Source of the DNA: Raphanus sativus
Lineage: Eukaryota > Streptophyta > Magnoliopsida > Brassicales > Brassicaceae
NCBI RefSeq assembly: GCF_000801105.2
Contig: NC_079519.1
Span: forward strand, 28,495,288 to 28,559,287
DNA: 64,000 nt
Direction: 5' to 3'
Positions 47,052-58,103 of the stretch are shown here, in pieces. The position numbers and the translations under genes are program-made. Position 1 is the stretch's first letter. The number at the start of each line of letters is the position of its first letter. The notes under the pieces are model-generated. The model made no database searches. It was not told where the DNA came from and saw nothing but the letters and a program-made list of their open reading frames with translations.

Positions 47052-50000
47052 TCATAGCTAGCTGGAACTGTTGTGGGTTGGGGAATCCCATAACAGTCCA
47101 GCGACTTAAGGAGATACAGAGGATTAATGCCCCTGACATCTTTTTCATATCTGAAACAAAAACCCCAATGAAGTGGTATTAGAAGATCTCGAATGGATAA
47201 ATTTAAAGAATCACTTCTTAGTAGCGCCTCACAGCCCGGGAGGAGGAGGACTGTACCTTGCATGGAGAGATGAAGTCACCCTAACGGTCAACTCCTCTTC
47301 AGATAACTACATCGATACTACCATCACCTACAGAGGTTCCCCCTTCCACGCTACCTTTGTTTATGGAGAACCTGATCACACAAAGAGACAAGTAATTTGG
47401 TCAGAGATCTTAAACCTCCAACAACAAGAAGGGGAGCCGTGGTTTCTCACCGGAGACTTCAATGAAATACTAAGCAATGCTGAGAAACAGGGAGGACCGG
47501 CAAGAGCGGAAGGGACATTCTGCTCCTTTCGAACGTTTATGTCCCAGAATGGCCTCTTCGATCTCAAACACTGTGGAAACTTCCTCTCTTGGAGAGGTAA
47601 GCGAAGATCCCACTTAGTCCATTGTCGACTTGATCGAGCCATCAGTAATGCAGAGTGGACGGAGCTCTTTCCCTCATGCAGGAGTCAATATCTTCGCTAC
47701 GAAGGGTCTGATCACCGGCCTATTCTCTCTTTCTTGGACCCTACAAGGAAATGAAGTGGGCTTATCTTCAGGTTTGACAGACGATTACGAGAGAATGAGG
47801 AAGTAAAGAAGATAGTAATGGATACCTGGACGGATACTCTCATCTCTGTGTGGAAAGCCGCCTAGCTAAGTGCAGAAGAGCTATTGCAAAATGGAGCAGA
47901 ACAACACACCTGAACAGCCAAAAAGAGATAACAACTCTTAAGACCCGTTTGGAGGGAGCAATGTCAGACACTGTTAGCAATGACATTTTGATCAGAGAGC
48001 TAAATACAAACCTTCTGAGAGCGTATAAAACGGAGGAAGAGTTATGGAGACAGAGGAGCCGCCAGCTCTGGCTCTCCTTGGGTGACTCCAACACTGCATA
48101 TTTTCACGCAGTCACTAGAGGAAGACGGGCAAGAAATAAACTATCAGTTATTGAGACAGAGTCTGGAGTACCTGTGTATGAAGAAGAAAAGATTGCTAGT
48201 GTTATTACTCAGTACTACTCGGAGCTATTTACGTCTGGTACCTTCGAGGGTGAGCATATTGTTGAGAAAGCCCTGACTCCCTGTGTAACGCAAGAGATGA
48301 ATGAGAAACTCATTAAAGAGCCATCGCCAGAGGAAGTAAAAGAAGCTCTGCTAGCTATCCACGCAGACAAAGCGCCTGGCCCAGATGGATTCTCCGCAAG
48401 CTTCTTTCATTCAAACTGGGACACGGTTGGGCCAGCAATTGTATTGGATATTCAACACTTCTTTTCCTCCGGGGTCTTACATGCATCAATGAATGCAACA
48501 CATACCAAAGACAACAGGAGCAAAGAAGATGTCTGACTACCGACCTATAGCGCTTTGCGACGTATTCTATAAAATAATCTCTAAGCTGCTAGCGATCAGG
48601 CTCAAAACAGTGCTAAACTCTATCATCTCGGAAAATCAATCTGCTTTTATCCCGGGAAGATCCATTACAGATAATGTGCTCATTACTCATGAAGTTCTAC
48701 ACTATCTCAAGATCTCAACAGCGGAAAAGAAATGTCCTATGGCAGTAAAAACTGATATGAGTAAGGCCTATGACCGGCTTGAATGGGAGTTCACTAGACA
48801 AGTCCTAAACAGATTAGGCTTTGATCAGAAATGGGTCGAGCTAATTATGCAATGCATCACGACAGTAAGCTACTCCTACCTAGTAAACAAAGCAACCTAT
48901 GGTTCAGTCTGTCCTAGCAGAGGCATCAGACAGGGAGACCCCATGTCACCCTATATTTTTATACTATGTGGAGAGGTTCTTACCGGTTTATGAAAGCTAG
49001 CTGAGAGGAACGGATTGTTCTCAGGGGTACGAGTAGCAAGAGGAGCACCACGAGTCAACCATCTGTTGTTTGCTGACGATACCATGTTCTTCTGCTATGC
49101 AACGCCTACCTTCGTGCAAACCCTCAAAGTTATCCTCCAGGAATACGAAGCTGCCTCTGGTCAAAAAATCAACAACAACAAATCATCGATTACATTCAGT
49201 TCTAAGACTCCGGCAATGATTAAAGACTCAACCAAGCAGATCCTTGAGATACAAAAAGAGGGGGGCACATGAAAATACTTAGGTCTACCAGAATATTTTG
49301 GGAGGCGAAAGAAGGATATGTTTACCTCAGTGGTTGATCGGGTTAAGCAGAGAGCTGTAAGCTGGTCCACTCGACTCCTTTCAAAAGCAGGAAAGATGAC
49401 AATGGTCAAATCAGTACCGACGGCTATACCAACCTATACTATGTCGTGCTTCCTAATCCCAGTCAGTCTATGCAAGCGTATACAATCTGCCCTAACTAGG
49501 TTCTGGTGGGATGGAAATGATGAAAAGAAGAAACTCTGCTATGTGTCATGGACTGACCTTTCTCAGCCGAAAGCTGTAGGAGGCCTGGGCTTCCGAGAGA
49601 TACAAGTCTTCAATCATGCTCTCCTAGCAAAAATAGCCTGGCGGTTGATCACATCCCCAAACTGTCTGCTGGCACGCGTATTGAAGGGCAAATACTGCCA
49701 CAGGGTTCTTTCCTGGACATAGAGGCTTCAGCTTCATGCTCCCATGGGTGGAGAGGAATCATACAAGGAAGAAATCTATTAAGAGAGAACCTGGGTAAAG
49801 TCATAGGCAATGGAGTTAATACCAAAATATGAAATGAGTCTTGGATATCTCTATCAAGCGACATTAGACCCTACAGCCCTATAATAGAGGACGCTAGTGA
49901 TCTGAGAGTATCAGACCTCCTTACAACTGACCTAAAATGGAACACAGTGAGGATAGCAGAATTGTTACCTAGCATGGCTGAGAAGATTCAATGCTTGCGG

Positions 50001-51074
50001 CTTAGTCAAGAGGGAGTGGAGGATGCCTTCATTTGGCAACCAATTAAGTTCGGAATTTACTCTGTGAAATCCGGATACCACTCAGCCGTGACACCAAGCC
50101 GCCCTTTGAATCCTATCACTGAGCTAAACTGGTACAAAGATGTATGGCTGGGGAACTACTCCCAAAAACTGAAGGTGTTCATCTGGTCGGTGATTCAACG
50201 AGCCCTGCCTTTTGGAGAGAACTTGCAGAGAAGAGGCTTCACCACAAATGTTTCATGTAAAAGATGCGGAGCAACAGAGTCTGTAATGCATATGTTTTTC
50301 AACTGTCAATATGCACAACAAGTCTGGAACTTAGCCCCTATCAACAACGCCGCTCACCTAGCGGCACAAGTCAACTTTGAAGGAGCCTTAGTGGGTTCTC
50401 GCAACACAATCTGCCTACCCCCAACAGGAGTATCGGAGAACGTCTTTCCTTGGATTTGTTGGCACCTTTGGCTGTCAAGAAATCAACTGCTTTTCGAAAA
50501 CAGAGATATCTCCCTAGCGGAAACCATTCTCCGTAGTATCGCCTCAGCCCGAGAATGGATCTCTGCACAAGGAACAAACGCGATCACTTCTAAGGTCGGA
50601 GTGCTCCCAACGGAGATAGATCATCCACCGATAGGAGACCAGCAACTTACTAGAAGCTTTACGGACGCCGCGTGGAACAAAGATACCTTCACAGCGGGTC
50701 TGGGATGGATCTTCTCTGATCAATCAGGACAGATAGGAAGGGGCTCAGAGGTTCAAGAGTTTGTCAGCTCTCCTCTGATGGCAGAAGCGCTTGCATGCAG
50801 ATCAATGTTACATCACGCCATTACAAGCAATATTGAGAACCTTCGGGTTTCCTCGGACAACCAAACGCTAATCAAAGCAATAAAAAGCAACCGGCTGGAA
50901 AAAGAGATCTTCGGTGTTGTCTCCGACATCAAGAGCCTCTCCGCCTGCTTCACTTCTATCTCTTTATCTTTTGTCTCTAGTTCAAAAAACGTTGACGCTG
51001 ATCGATTGGCAAAAGCAGTCCTTTATGATCCTGCTTCTGCTTCCATTTCTGTGATGGGCCTAGGCCTGGGCTGA
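47047..51074 (+). pseudogene. LINE ORF2: endonuclease, reverse transcriptase, RNase H, broken
   Basis: The frame begins before the ORF1 stop, reading VIASWNCCGLGNP, an APE-type endonuclease start. Endonuclease motifs follow (FLTGDFNEIL; EGSDHRPIL). The reverse transcriptase has APGPDGF, DMSKAYDRLEW and the catalytic FADDT (about 49070). The zinc-binding zf-RVT and RVT_3 RNase H domains close it (TDAAWN at about 50660, SSDNQTLI at about 50865). Breaks: a one-base loss near 47166, TGA at 47752, a shift near 47855, a small deletion near 48500, TGA at 48991 and at 49270, TAG at 49720, and a shift near 49730-49940. Confidence 0.92.
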
Positions 51075-51113
51075 ACCCAATTTTAAAATTTTAATGAATT
51101 TATGTTGATCAAA

Positions 51114-51117
<4 letters not shown>

Positions 51118-51150
<33 letters not shown>
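51118..51150. repeat. (AT)n tail of the LINE
   Basis: A TA-alternating run with one TATTATA break, located between the LINE 3' UTR and the right target copy. Confidence 0.85.
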
Positions 51151-51156
<6 letters not shown>

Positions 51157-51174
51157 ATTGGACATGATTGTTAT

Positions 51175-51901
51175 AAACACTTCAAACTTTATAAAATCTC
51201 TAGCATCACTAAAACGACCAGCATATATTAGAAATTTAAAACTGTTGGACCAAAAATCCCCGGACCACCACAAAGTGTGAAGAGAATCATATCTCTCTAT
51301 CCCCCACAAAATACATCAGAAGGAAGAAAATTAAAAAGCAACAGTTGAGATCGCTTTCCTTACAAGTTTCAGAAAAAGAACCACTTTTGATGACATCATT
51401 TACAGAGCCATACGGCCATACATCATCTCTCTTTATATACATGTATAACGTTGTATACGTGTTGTGCCAAATTATAAACTAAAGCACTTTCATAAAAAAC
51501 ATAGCTAACTTTTCGGACACCATCCTCAAGCTGAAAGCGTCATTCAACACTGCACTTCTATTTCGGTAAATCTACCTTTATAGTGATTCACACTCTCCAT
51601 ATATTATTTATGAAATTATAAATGTTATATGGACCAGTTTGTGCAAGTTTATAGCCATTTATGTAAGAAAAAACATTTTAAACTTCAAGTTGAGTAGTAG
51701 TCGCCCTCGAGTAATTGTGCGATCTTTTATGAAAATTGCTAAGTAAAAAAGTCACATTAATTTAGGTGGAAGTTGGCCGAAAGGGGAACAAGTAAAAGTC
51801 AAAATTATTACAGTTATTTTTTTTGTCAAAGTTATTTTATTTTGTAGTGGAAAAGTCAAAATTGTGGAGGTGTTGAAGCTCTAAGTGACTGAGTATATAT
51901 A
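51175..51901. other. Intergenic, no gene seen
   Basis: AT-rich DNA without a supported feature. Confidence 0.5.
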
Positions 51902-52130
51902 CTATTTCCTATGTTTCATATTAAATATCATTTTAAATTTTTGCACACAGATTAAAAAATTATTTAATTTTGCATAAAAAACATCATTATTCATATACTT
52001 ACTCATATTTTAACTAACAAAAAAATAAACAGAAAAATAAAGTTAATAAATTATGTATTGAAATGCTAAAACGGTAATTATTTTAAAACAAAAAAATTTC
52101 TACAACGATACTTAGTATAAAACGGAAAAG
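51902..52130. mobile_element. Decayed Stowaway-like MITE
   Basis: About 229 bp. CTATTTCCTATGTTTCATA on the left pairs with the complement of AGTATAAAACGGAAAAG on the right, and TA flanks both sides (51900-51901, 52131-52132). Confidence 0.6.
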
Positions 52131-54300
52131 TATTTTTTTGATAATACAAGTTAATGTACAGATTGACAAACTATTAAATTATGATGAAATTGATCAGAAA
52201 TTGGATAGGGATTAAGACAAATCTCAAATACACAAATTAAATCATCTATTTGTTGACAAATTGGATTTTTTTGGTCGGGTTCTTTTAGCCACCGGATATT
52301 AAATGCATCATACAACTTTCAATGTAGGATGAGAAAAACTTTCAATTTAGATTAAATTTAAATTATTGTAACACATATTTTCTCAAATCATTTTCAAAAC
52401 TTTCGAAAGAAAAAGAATATAGATTAAAAAGTAAATGAAAAAGGGAAATATAAAAATGGAAACAAAATAAAGTTAGGAGAGAGGGCTCACTGTCCAAAGC
52501 AAAGAAAGAAATAGCAAAGTGACATAGACATGAGAGAAAGAGAGATCCTCTCTACTCTTTGGCTGTTCTCTACATCTCTTTAATCAACAACACATCTTTC
52601 TCTCTCTACACATCCCTACTTCTAATCAAGAACCAAAATAAAAGTAGCTTTAAAAAATCATGAGAGACGAACATTTTAAATATTTTAAATCAGTTACAAA
52701 CGGATACAACTATAACAGAACACTTAATGCATAAATACAAAAATTTACTAAACAAATGAGACTTTTTTGAGGGGGTTTATTACATGGGTTATTTCAGATA
52801 TGACTCAAAACAAAGAGTTAAATTTAAAAGTAATCTATGATTCTTTAAAAGACTTTTATTTGATTTATTTACTCCAACAGTTTGGGTTCATTCAAAAAAT
52901 GCCATTTTTAAATGTTGGTTTTATTCAATAATCCTCACTTCTTAACATATTTATATTGTCATCAATACACCAACCATCATTAAAATGCACCTAAAATCAA
53001 CATCAACATCTTCGTATTCTTATGTCCTGCAGACACAAACCATTTTTTCACTTCCTTTCTTATTTCATCAAAAATCTCATTTTTTCAAAATTTGTAAATT
53101 TATTAGAATTAATAAAGTTCATAAATTTTGATCGAGAACTAATGGATAACTTTTGTTAAAAAGTTAGGTATGTTTAGAGAAGCTAAACATGAACTTCACC
53201 GGTATGTTTAGTCAAAAAGACTTTTTATTGGAATTTTTTCTATTGGAATCTTTCAATTATTATTCTAAAACTGCATAAGTTTGTAATGAGATCTTTTATT
53301 TTATTTTATATCTATTTATCTACACTTTTAGGAATATTCAAATTATTTTTAAATTATATTCGGTAAATTCAGTTGTTGGATAATTTAATTTTATAATATT
53401 TATATATTTACAGAATAAAATATGTACTTTGTCAATTAAAATTTATGGTATATAATATCATATTTATGTGTTTTTTGTCTCGTTTGGTTTCGTTTATTTT
53501 GTTCTAGATAAAATATATTTTAGTATTATTTGTATCTAGTCCTAAAATACAAACAATAATTGAACATAAGTATGTTACTAAACCCTAAACAAAAAATATT
53601 CATGATTTACAATTTATATTCATTTATTTATGTCGAAAAGTACAATTTTAGTAAATATAAATTTGAGTTATTCAGAAGTATTTATAATTACATGGTTTCA
53701 TTTCTCCCATAAAAATATTCTTTCTAATTTTATTAAGATCTACTACATGAGAAATATTTTTTGAAAAATCTTCTCACATTTAACTTTGCAGGATTATAAT
53801 CGTAAAAGTGCATACAATTTTTTTGTTTGTTCATAAAAGACTTATCATAATTTTACTAATATTTGTATTACTTTTACATTTAATTGAATTTGAAATATTG
53901 TTTTGCATTTAAAATAATGATTTGTTATATTAAGCGATTCACATATATTATTATATAACTAGGTATTGCTCTTTCGTAAGAAACTAATCATTTATCATTA
54001 TCTTGATTGTATACAAAACTGTATATTATCAGAAATGAGTATATTATTCTCACGAGATGAGTTTTTCTTTAAAAAAGCATATATGGGGTTTATACATGAA
54101 AAGCATTAAATATCATTTGATAACAAGCAATAAATAATATCAATGAAAAACAGACTCAATGACTAAATTCAATTCAGTCATAGGTCCAGTGTGACATTAA
54201 ATCAGCAAAGAAAGTTCATATGCTTTTAAAAAAAAAAATCTTAAACCAATATAATATTGTAAGCCTAACCCAATTTAATAGTAGTTTTTTTTTTAAGAAA
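52131..54300. other. Long AT-rich intergenic stretch
   Basis: No coding frame is supported. A pyrimidine-rich block at 52530-52625 (CTCTCTACTCTTTGGCTGTT and TTTCTCTCTCTACACATC) looks like a plant 5' leader, but no ATG-led gene follows. It could mark a lost gene: Arabidopsis has AHL12 and At1g63490 between AHL5 and BSK7. Confidence 0.4.
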
Positions 54301-54339
54301 AAAACAATTAAAGAAAGAGAATGATATAAAGGGAAAACA

Positions 54340-54758
54340 ATGGTCGTCCTCACTCTCTCCTCTCGTCTTCAGTCTTTCTAAACTTTCACAGAAGGCCTAA
54401 AATTTCAAAAGTTCCATTTCGCAATAACTTTTCCAGAAAAATCAAAAACTATAAATCTGTTGGTTCTCCTCTAATCTGCATTTGCGTTGTTAAACCCTAG
54501 ATTTCAAAAACAAATCTAGCTTCTTTTTTCTTTTGAGATTTATTTACATTTTTCTACTCTCTTCTAGGTCTGAAGACTAAAGCTTCGTTCTTTCTAGGGT
54601 TCAGACCAAACCCACCATTGTTGTTCTTTTTCTTAACTTGGGCAATTTAGGGTTTTCTTGAGGGTAGTAGTGTTCTTCATAAAGTTTCAATCTTTCAACT
54701 AAAAAAGCCTCAAAACCCCAATTTGAAATCTCTGTGTAATTTCAAAGGTGTTAGATGC
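54340..54758 (+). promoter_or_regulatory. AHL5: AHL5 5' UTR and proximal promoter
   Basis: A TC-rich leader (CACTCTCTCCTCTCGTCTTC at 54349) leads to the AHL5 ATG. An in-frame upstream ATG at 54723 would add 12 residues. The MDGREAM start at 54759 fits the family better. Confidence 0.5.
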
Positions 54759-56611
54759 ATGGACGGGAGAGAAGCAATGGCATTTCCAGGCTCTCATCCT
54801 CACTACTATCTCCAAAGAGGAGCCTTTACGAATCTCTCACCTTCCCAGGCCGCGAGTGGCCTCCACGCGCCGCCGGGGATGAGGCCGATGCTAAACCCTA
54901 GCGTTCATCACAACCCTCCGGCCAACAATCCTGGACCTCTGTTCTCCATGGCTGACCACCACAGACACTCTGGTTTCGGACACAGCATTCACATGGGGAT
55001 GTCTTCTTCCTCTGCTGCGGTGGAGCACCAACCGCCGCCGCCGCCGCAGATGGAGACGCCGATGGTTAAGAAGAAACGTGGACGGCCGAGGAAGTACGCT
55101 CCTGAAGGTCAAGTCTCTTTGGGGCTTTCTCCTATGCCTTCTTCTTCTTCTTCTGCTAGTAACAGAGCTAAGGACTCTACTGCAATGACTGATCCAAATG
55201 CTCCTAAGCGAGCCAGAGGTCGACCTCCTGGAACTGGAAGGAAGCAACGACTCGCTAATCTTGGTGAGATCTTAATGTTGAACTGTGAAGAACTTATGAT
55301 TATGTAGAAGTTCCCAATGCTAGAGGCTATAGATGATCCTATGGCCAAATTAAGTTAAGAGTATGTTGGTTTAGCTCTGCTGTTACTATGCTAATTTACT
55401 TGTGTTTAGATTACTAATTGGCTAGTGTGGTTAGAGTCTTGGTGAGGCCTTAAACTCTTTTAATGTCTGTTGTGAGGAACATGAGCTTGGATCTGTTGTT
55501 ACTGCTACACAACGTTTATTGTGGAGATGCTAAGATGTGAAGTAGTAACTTGGCTGATCCATGTTTGGTATAATCTGTGTAGATAAATATTTGGTCACTG
55601 GAAGTTGTTTAGTCAATAACTGGTCTACCTCTGTTTGTTTATTAACATTAGGTGAGTGGATGAACACTTCGGCTGGACTTGCTTTTGCACCTCATGTCAT
55701 CAGTGTGGAAGCAGGAGAAGTATATTCTCTATAAAAAAAAAAACTTCTTTCAATCTAACTATTCTGTTTATTGATTCAAATTGTACCATTTTTCCTCTAC
55801 TTTCTCACAGGATGTTGTTTCGAAAGTTATGGCGTTCTCACAGCAAAGACCTCGGGTTCTTTGTGTAATGTCAGGGACCGGAACCGTTTCTTCAGTCACT
55901 CTGCGTCAACCCGCTACAACAGAGCCTTCTTTAACATTCGAGGTTTCAACATCATTCATTCTGTTAACTAAAGAAACTCAAAACATAGAAAAGCTAATGT
56001 GTTTCCTTATGTATCACCTTTCTTGTGGTGTGTGTATAGGGACGTTTTGAGATTCTAAGTTTAGGCGGATCTTACTTGGTGAATGAAGGTGGTGGACCCA
56101 AAAGTCGAACAGGCGGTTTGAGTGTCTCTCTTTCTGGTCCGGAAGGTCATGTTATTGGCGGTGGGATTGGAATGCTCATTGCAGCCAGCCTCGTTCAGGT
56201 TCATCTTCTTTAATGGTTAAAGATTTAGTTCTTGTTAATTCATGTTTGATGTGGTTTGGTTTCGGTCTATTTGTAATGTGTCTTTTAACAGAAAAAACAT
56301 TGTTTATTATTTTGAAGGTGGTGGCTTGTAGTTTTGTATACGGAGGAGTTGCAAAGCCTAATAACACTAACAAGATTATCAAACAAGAGAATAAACCAAA
56401 GGAAGAAGAGCACGACAACAGTGAAATGGAGACAACACCCACTAATGCACAAGAAGCACCAGTGGCTCAGCAGACGCCACAGAATTTCTCAGGTCAGGGA
56501 ATGAGTGGATGGCCTGGTTCAGGGGAAGGTTCAGTCTCAGGCTCAGGCTCAGGCAGATCACTTGACTCTAGCAGAAACCTACTCACAGATATTGACTTGA
56601 CTCGCGGATGA
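54759..56611 (+). CDS. AHL5: AT-hook motif nuclear-localised protein AHL5
   Basis: Five exons (54759-55263, 55652-55719, 55811-55942, 56040-56198, 56318-56611) give exactly 385 codons plus stop. Two AT-hooks lie at about residues 105-115 (KKKRGRPRKY) and 148-160 (KRARGRPPGTGRKQ). The PPC/DUF296 domain (about 175-310) begins at LAFAPHVISVEAGE and includes SKVMAFSQQRPRVLCVMSG. The tail ends GRSLDSSRNLLTDIDLTRG. AHL proteins bind the minor groove of AT-rich, matrix-attachment-type DNA and form trimers through PPC. N-terminus, both hooks and C-terminus match At1g63470 as I remember it. The PPC core GRFEILSLGGSYLVNE is kept. The gene looks functional. Confidence 0.95.
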
Positions 56612-57099
56612 TTCAAAAACGAATGAGTATTTGATCTTTCTTCCTATTTACTACCACCACTACCTTCTTAGCTATTGAAGCAGCAGCAGCAGCATATAGA
56701 ATGCGAGTGCTGTAAATAGATATCTTTGTTGTTGTAGATTATTCTGGGAATGTTAAAAACCAGAAATCTCAGAGGACTCGGACAGATCTCTGATATCCTT
56801 CTAACATTGTTAATGTAACAGAACCCCTCTCTCTCTTTTCAGGTTATTTAAGGAGATGTTTGACTATTTATCCCATAAATCTCTGTGTATTTGTTTCTTG
56901 TTTTGTCCTGAGTTTTTGGATTGAATTTATCTTGTCCGGATCGATTTGGTTTATCCAATTTCTACACCCCTTAGTCTTTGGTTTTAATCAACTGGCTTTT
57001 GGTTTGGTTTGCTAGAAAGGGGTTTTGGTTAGAACATGGACCTGGTAAGGCCTTTCTTTACTCAGTTCCTCATATCATAAAGAAACCAACACATTAGTA
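56612..57099. other. AHL5 3' UTR and intergenic
   Basis: No gene seen. GPX8, which follows AHL5 in Arabidopsis as I remember it, is not present between here and XUT1. Confidence 0.5.
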
Positions 57100-57108
57100 T
57101 TTGTTTTA

Positions 57109-57969
57109 GAACAAAACTTACCTTCACCCCCTAAGGTGAATCTCTACATTCACCCACCAATAGGAATTAGTTAATTGAGATTTGATATCTCTTAAAAAAG
57201 GAAACCAAATAATAAGAATTTAATGAAATAAAATTATGTTTTTAGATAAATAAAAAATAGTAGCAATTATAAAAATATTTTTTTTAGTATTGATAAATCC
57301 GTCAAAAATACTAAACCCTAAACTCTAAATTCTAAATACTAAACCCTAAATTCTAAATACTAAATCCTAAACCCTTAGGAAAAGCCAGAACCCTTGGGCA
57401 AATCCTATACCCTAAATCGTTAATCTTAAACCCTAAACCCTTAATCATAAACCATAATATTAAACCCTAAATTCTAAACACGAAACCCTAAACCCTAAAC
57501 CCTAAACTCTTTGACAAATATTAAATCATATACTCTTAATCCTAAACCATAAACCATTTTGGAATTTAGGATTTAAGGTTTAGTATTAGAAGTTATGATT
57601 TAGGGTTTAGGAATTAAGATTTAGTTTATGATTTAACGTTTGGTTTAAATTTAAGGGTTTAGGGTATAGGATTTGCCTAAGGGTTCAGGCTTTCCCTAAG
57701 GGTTTAGGGTTTAGTATTTAGAACTTAGGGTTTAGGGTTTATAATTTAGGATTTAGGGTTTAGTATTTTCTGACGGATTTATCAATATTAAAAAGAATGT
57801 ATTTTTTGATGATTGCTATTATTTTTTATTTATCTAAAAACATAATTTTATTTCATTAAATCATTATTACTTGGTTTCCTTTTTTAAGAGATATCAAATC
57901 TCAATTAACTAATTCTTATTGGTGGGTGAATGTAGAGGTTCACCTTAGGGGTGAACCTAAGTTTTGTTC
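57109..57969. mobile_element. Palindromic Mutator-like element with telomere-like core
   Basis: A 9 bp target duplication TTTGTTTTA (57100-57108 and 57970-57978) encloses 861 bp that is one long inverted repeat. The arms start GAACAAAACTTA and pair nearly to the centre at about 57560. The inner half of each arm is made of degenerate CCCTAAA units (left, 57310-57555) and their complements (right, 57565-57765). Long terminal repeats plus a 9 bp target copy point to a Mutator-like or foldback MITE. There is no transposase. Confidence 0.9.
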
Positions 57970-58103
57970 TTTGTTTTACCATGCTTGCATGAGGCATTTC
58001 AAACATGTTTTAATTATTTTGCAAAAAATCATGAAGTTGTGGTTCTTAGTAATATTCAAATAAGTTGTAAATGATACAGTTAGATTCATATAAAACCAAG
58101 AGC

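Larger units (their letters stand above)
44365..51150 (+). mobile_element. Full-length but dead L1-type LINE
   Basis: A 24 bp target duplication (ATATATATTGGACATGATTG...) lies at 44341-44364 and 51151-51174. It encloses a 5' UTR, an intact ORF1 (44907-47051), an ORF2 with endonuclease, reverse transcriptase and RNase H, and an AT-repeat tail (51118-51150). ORF2 has several frameshifts and stops, so the copy cannot move by itself. Confidence 0.92.

Noticed and set aside
54891..55247. Arg-rich minus-strand frame of 118 codons
   Set aside because: Antisense to AHL5 exon 1; the Arg and His richness mirrors its Pro, Ser and Ala codons.
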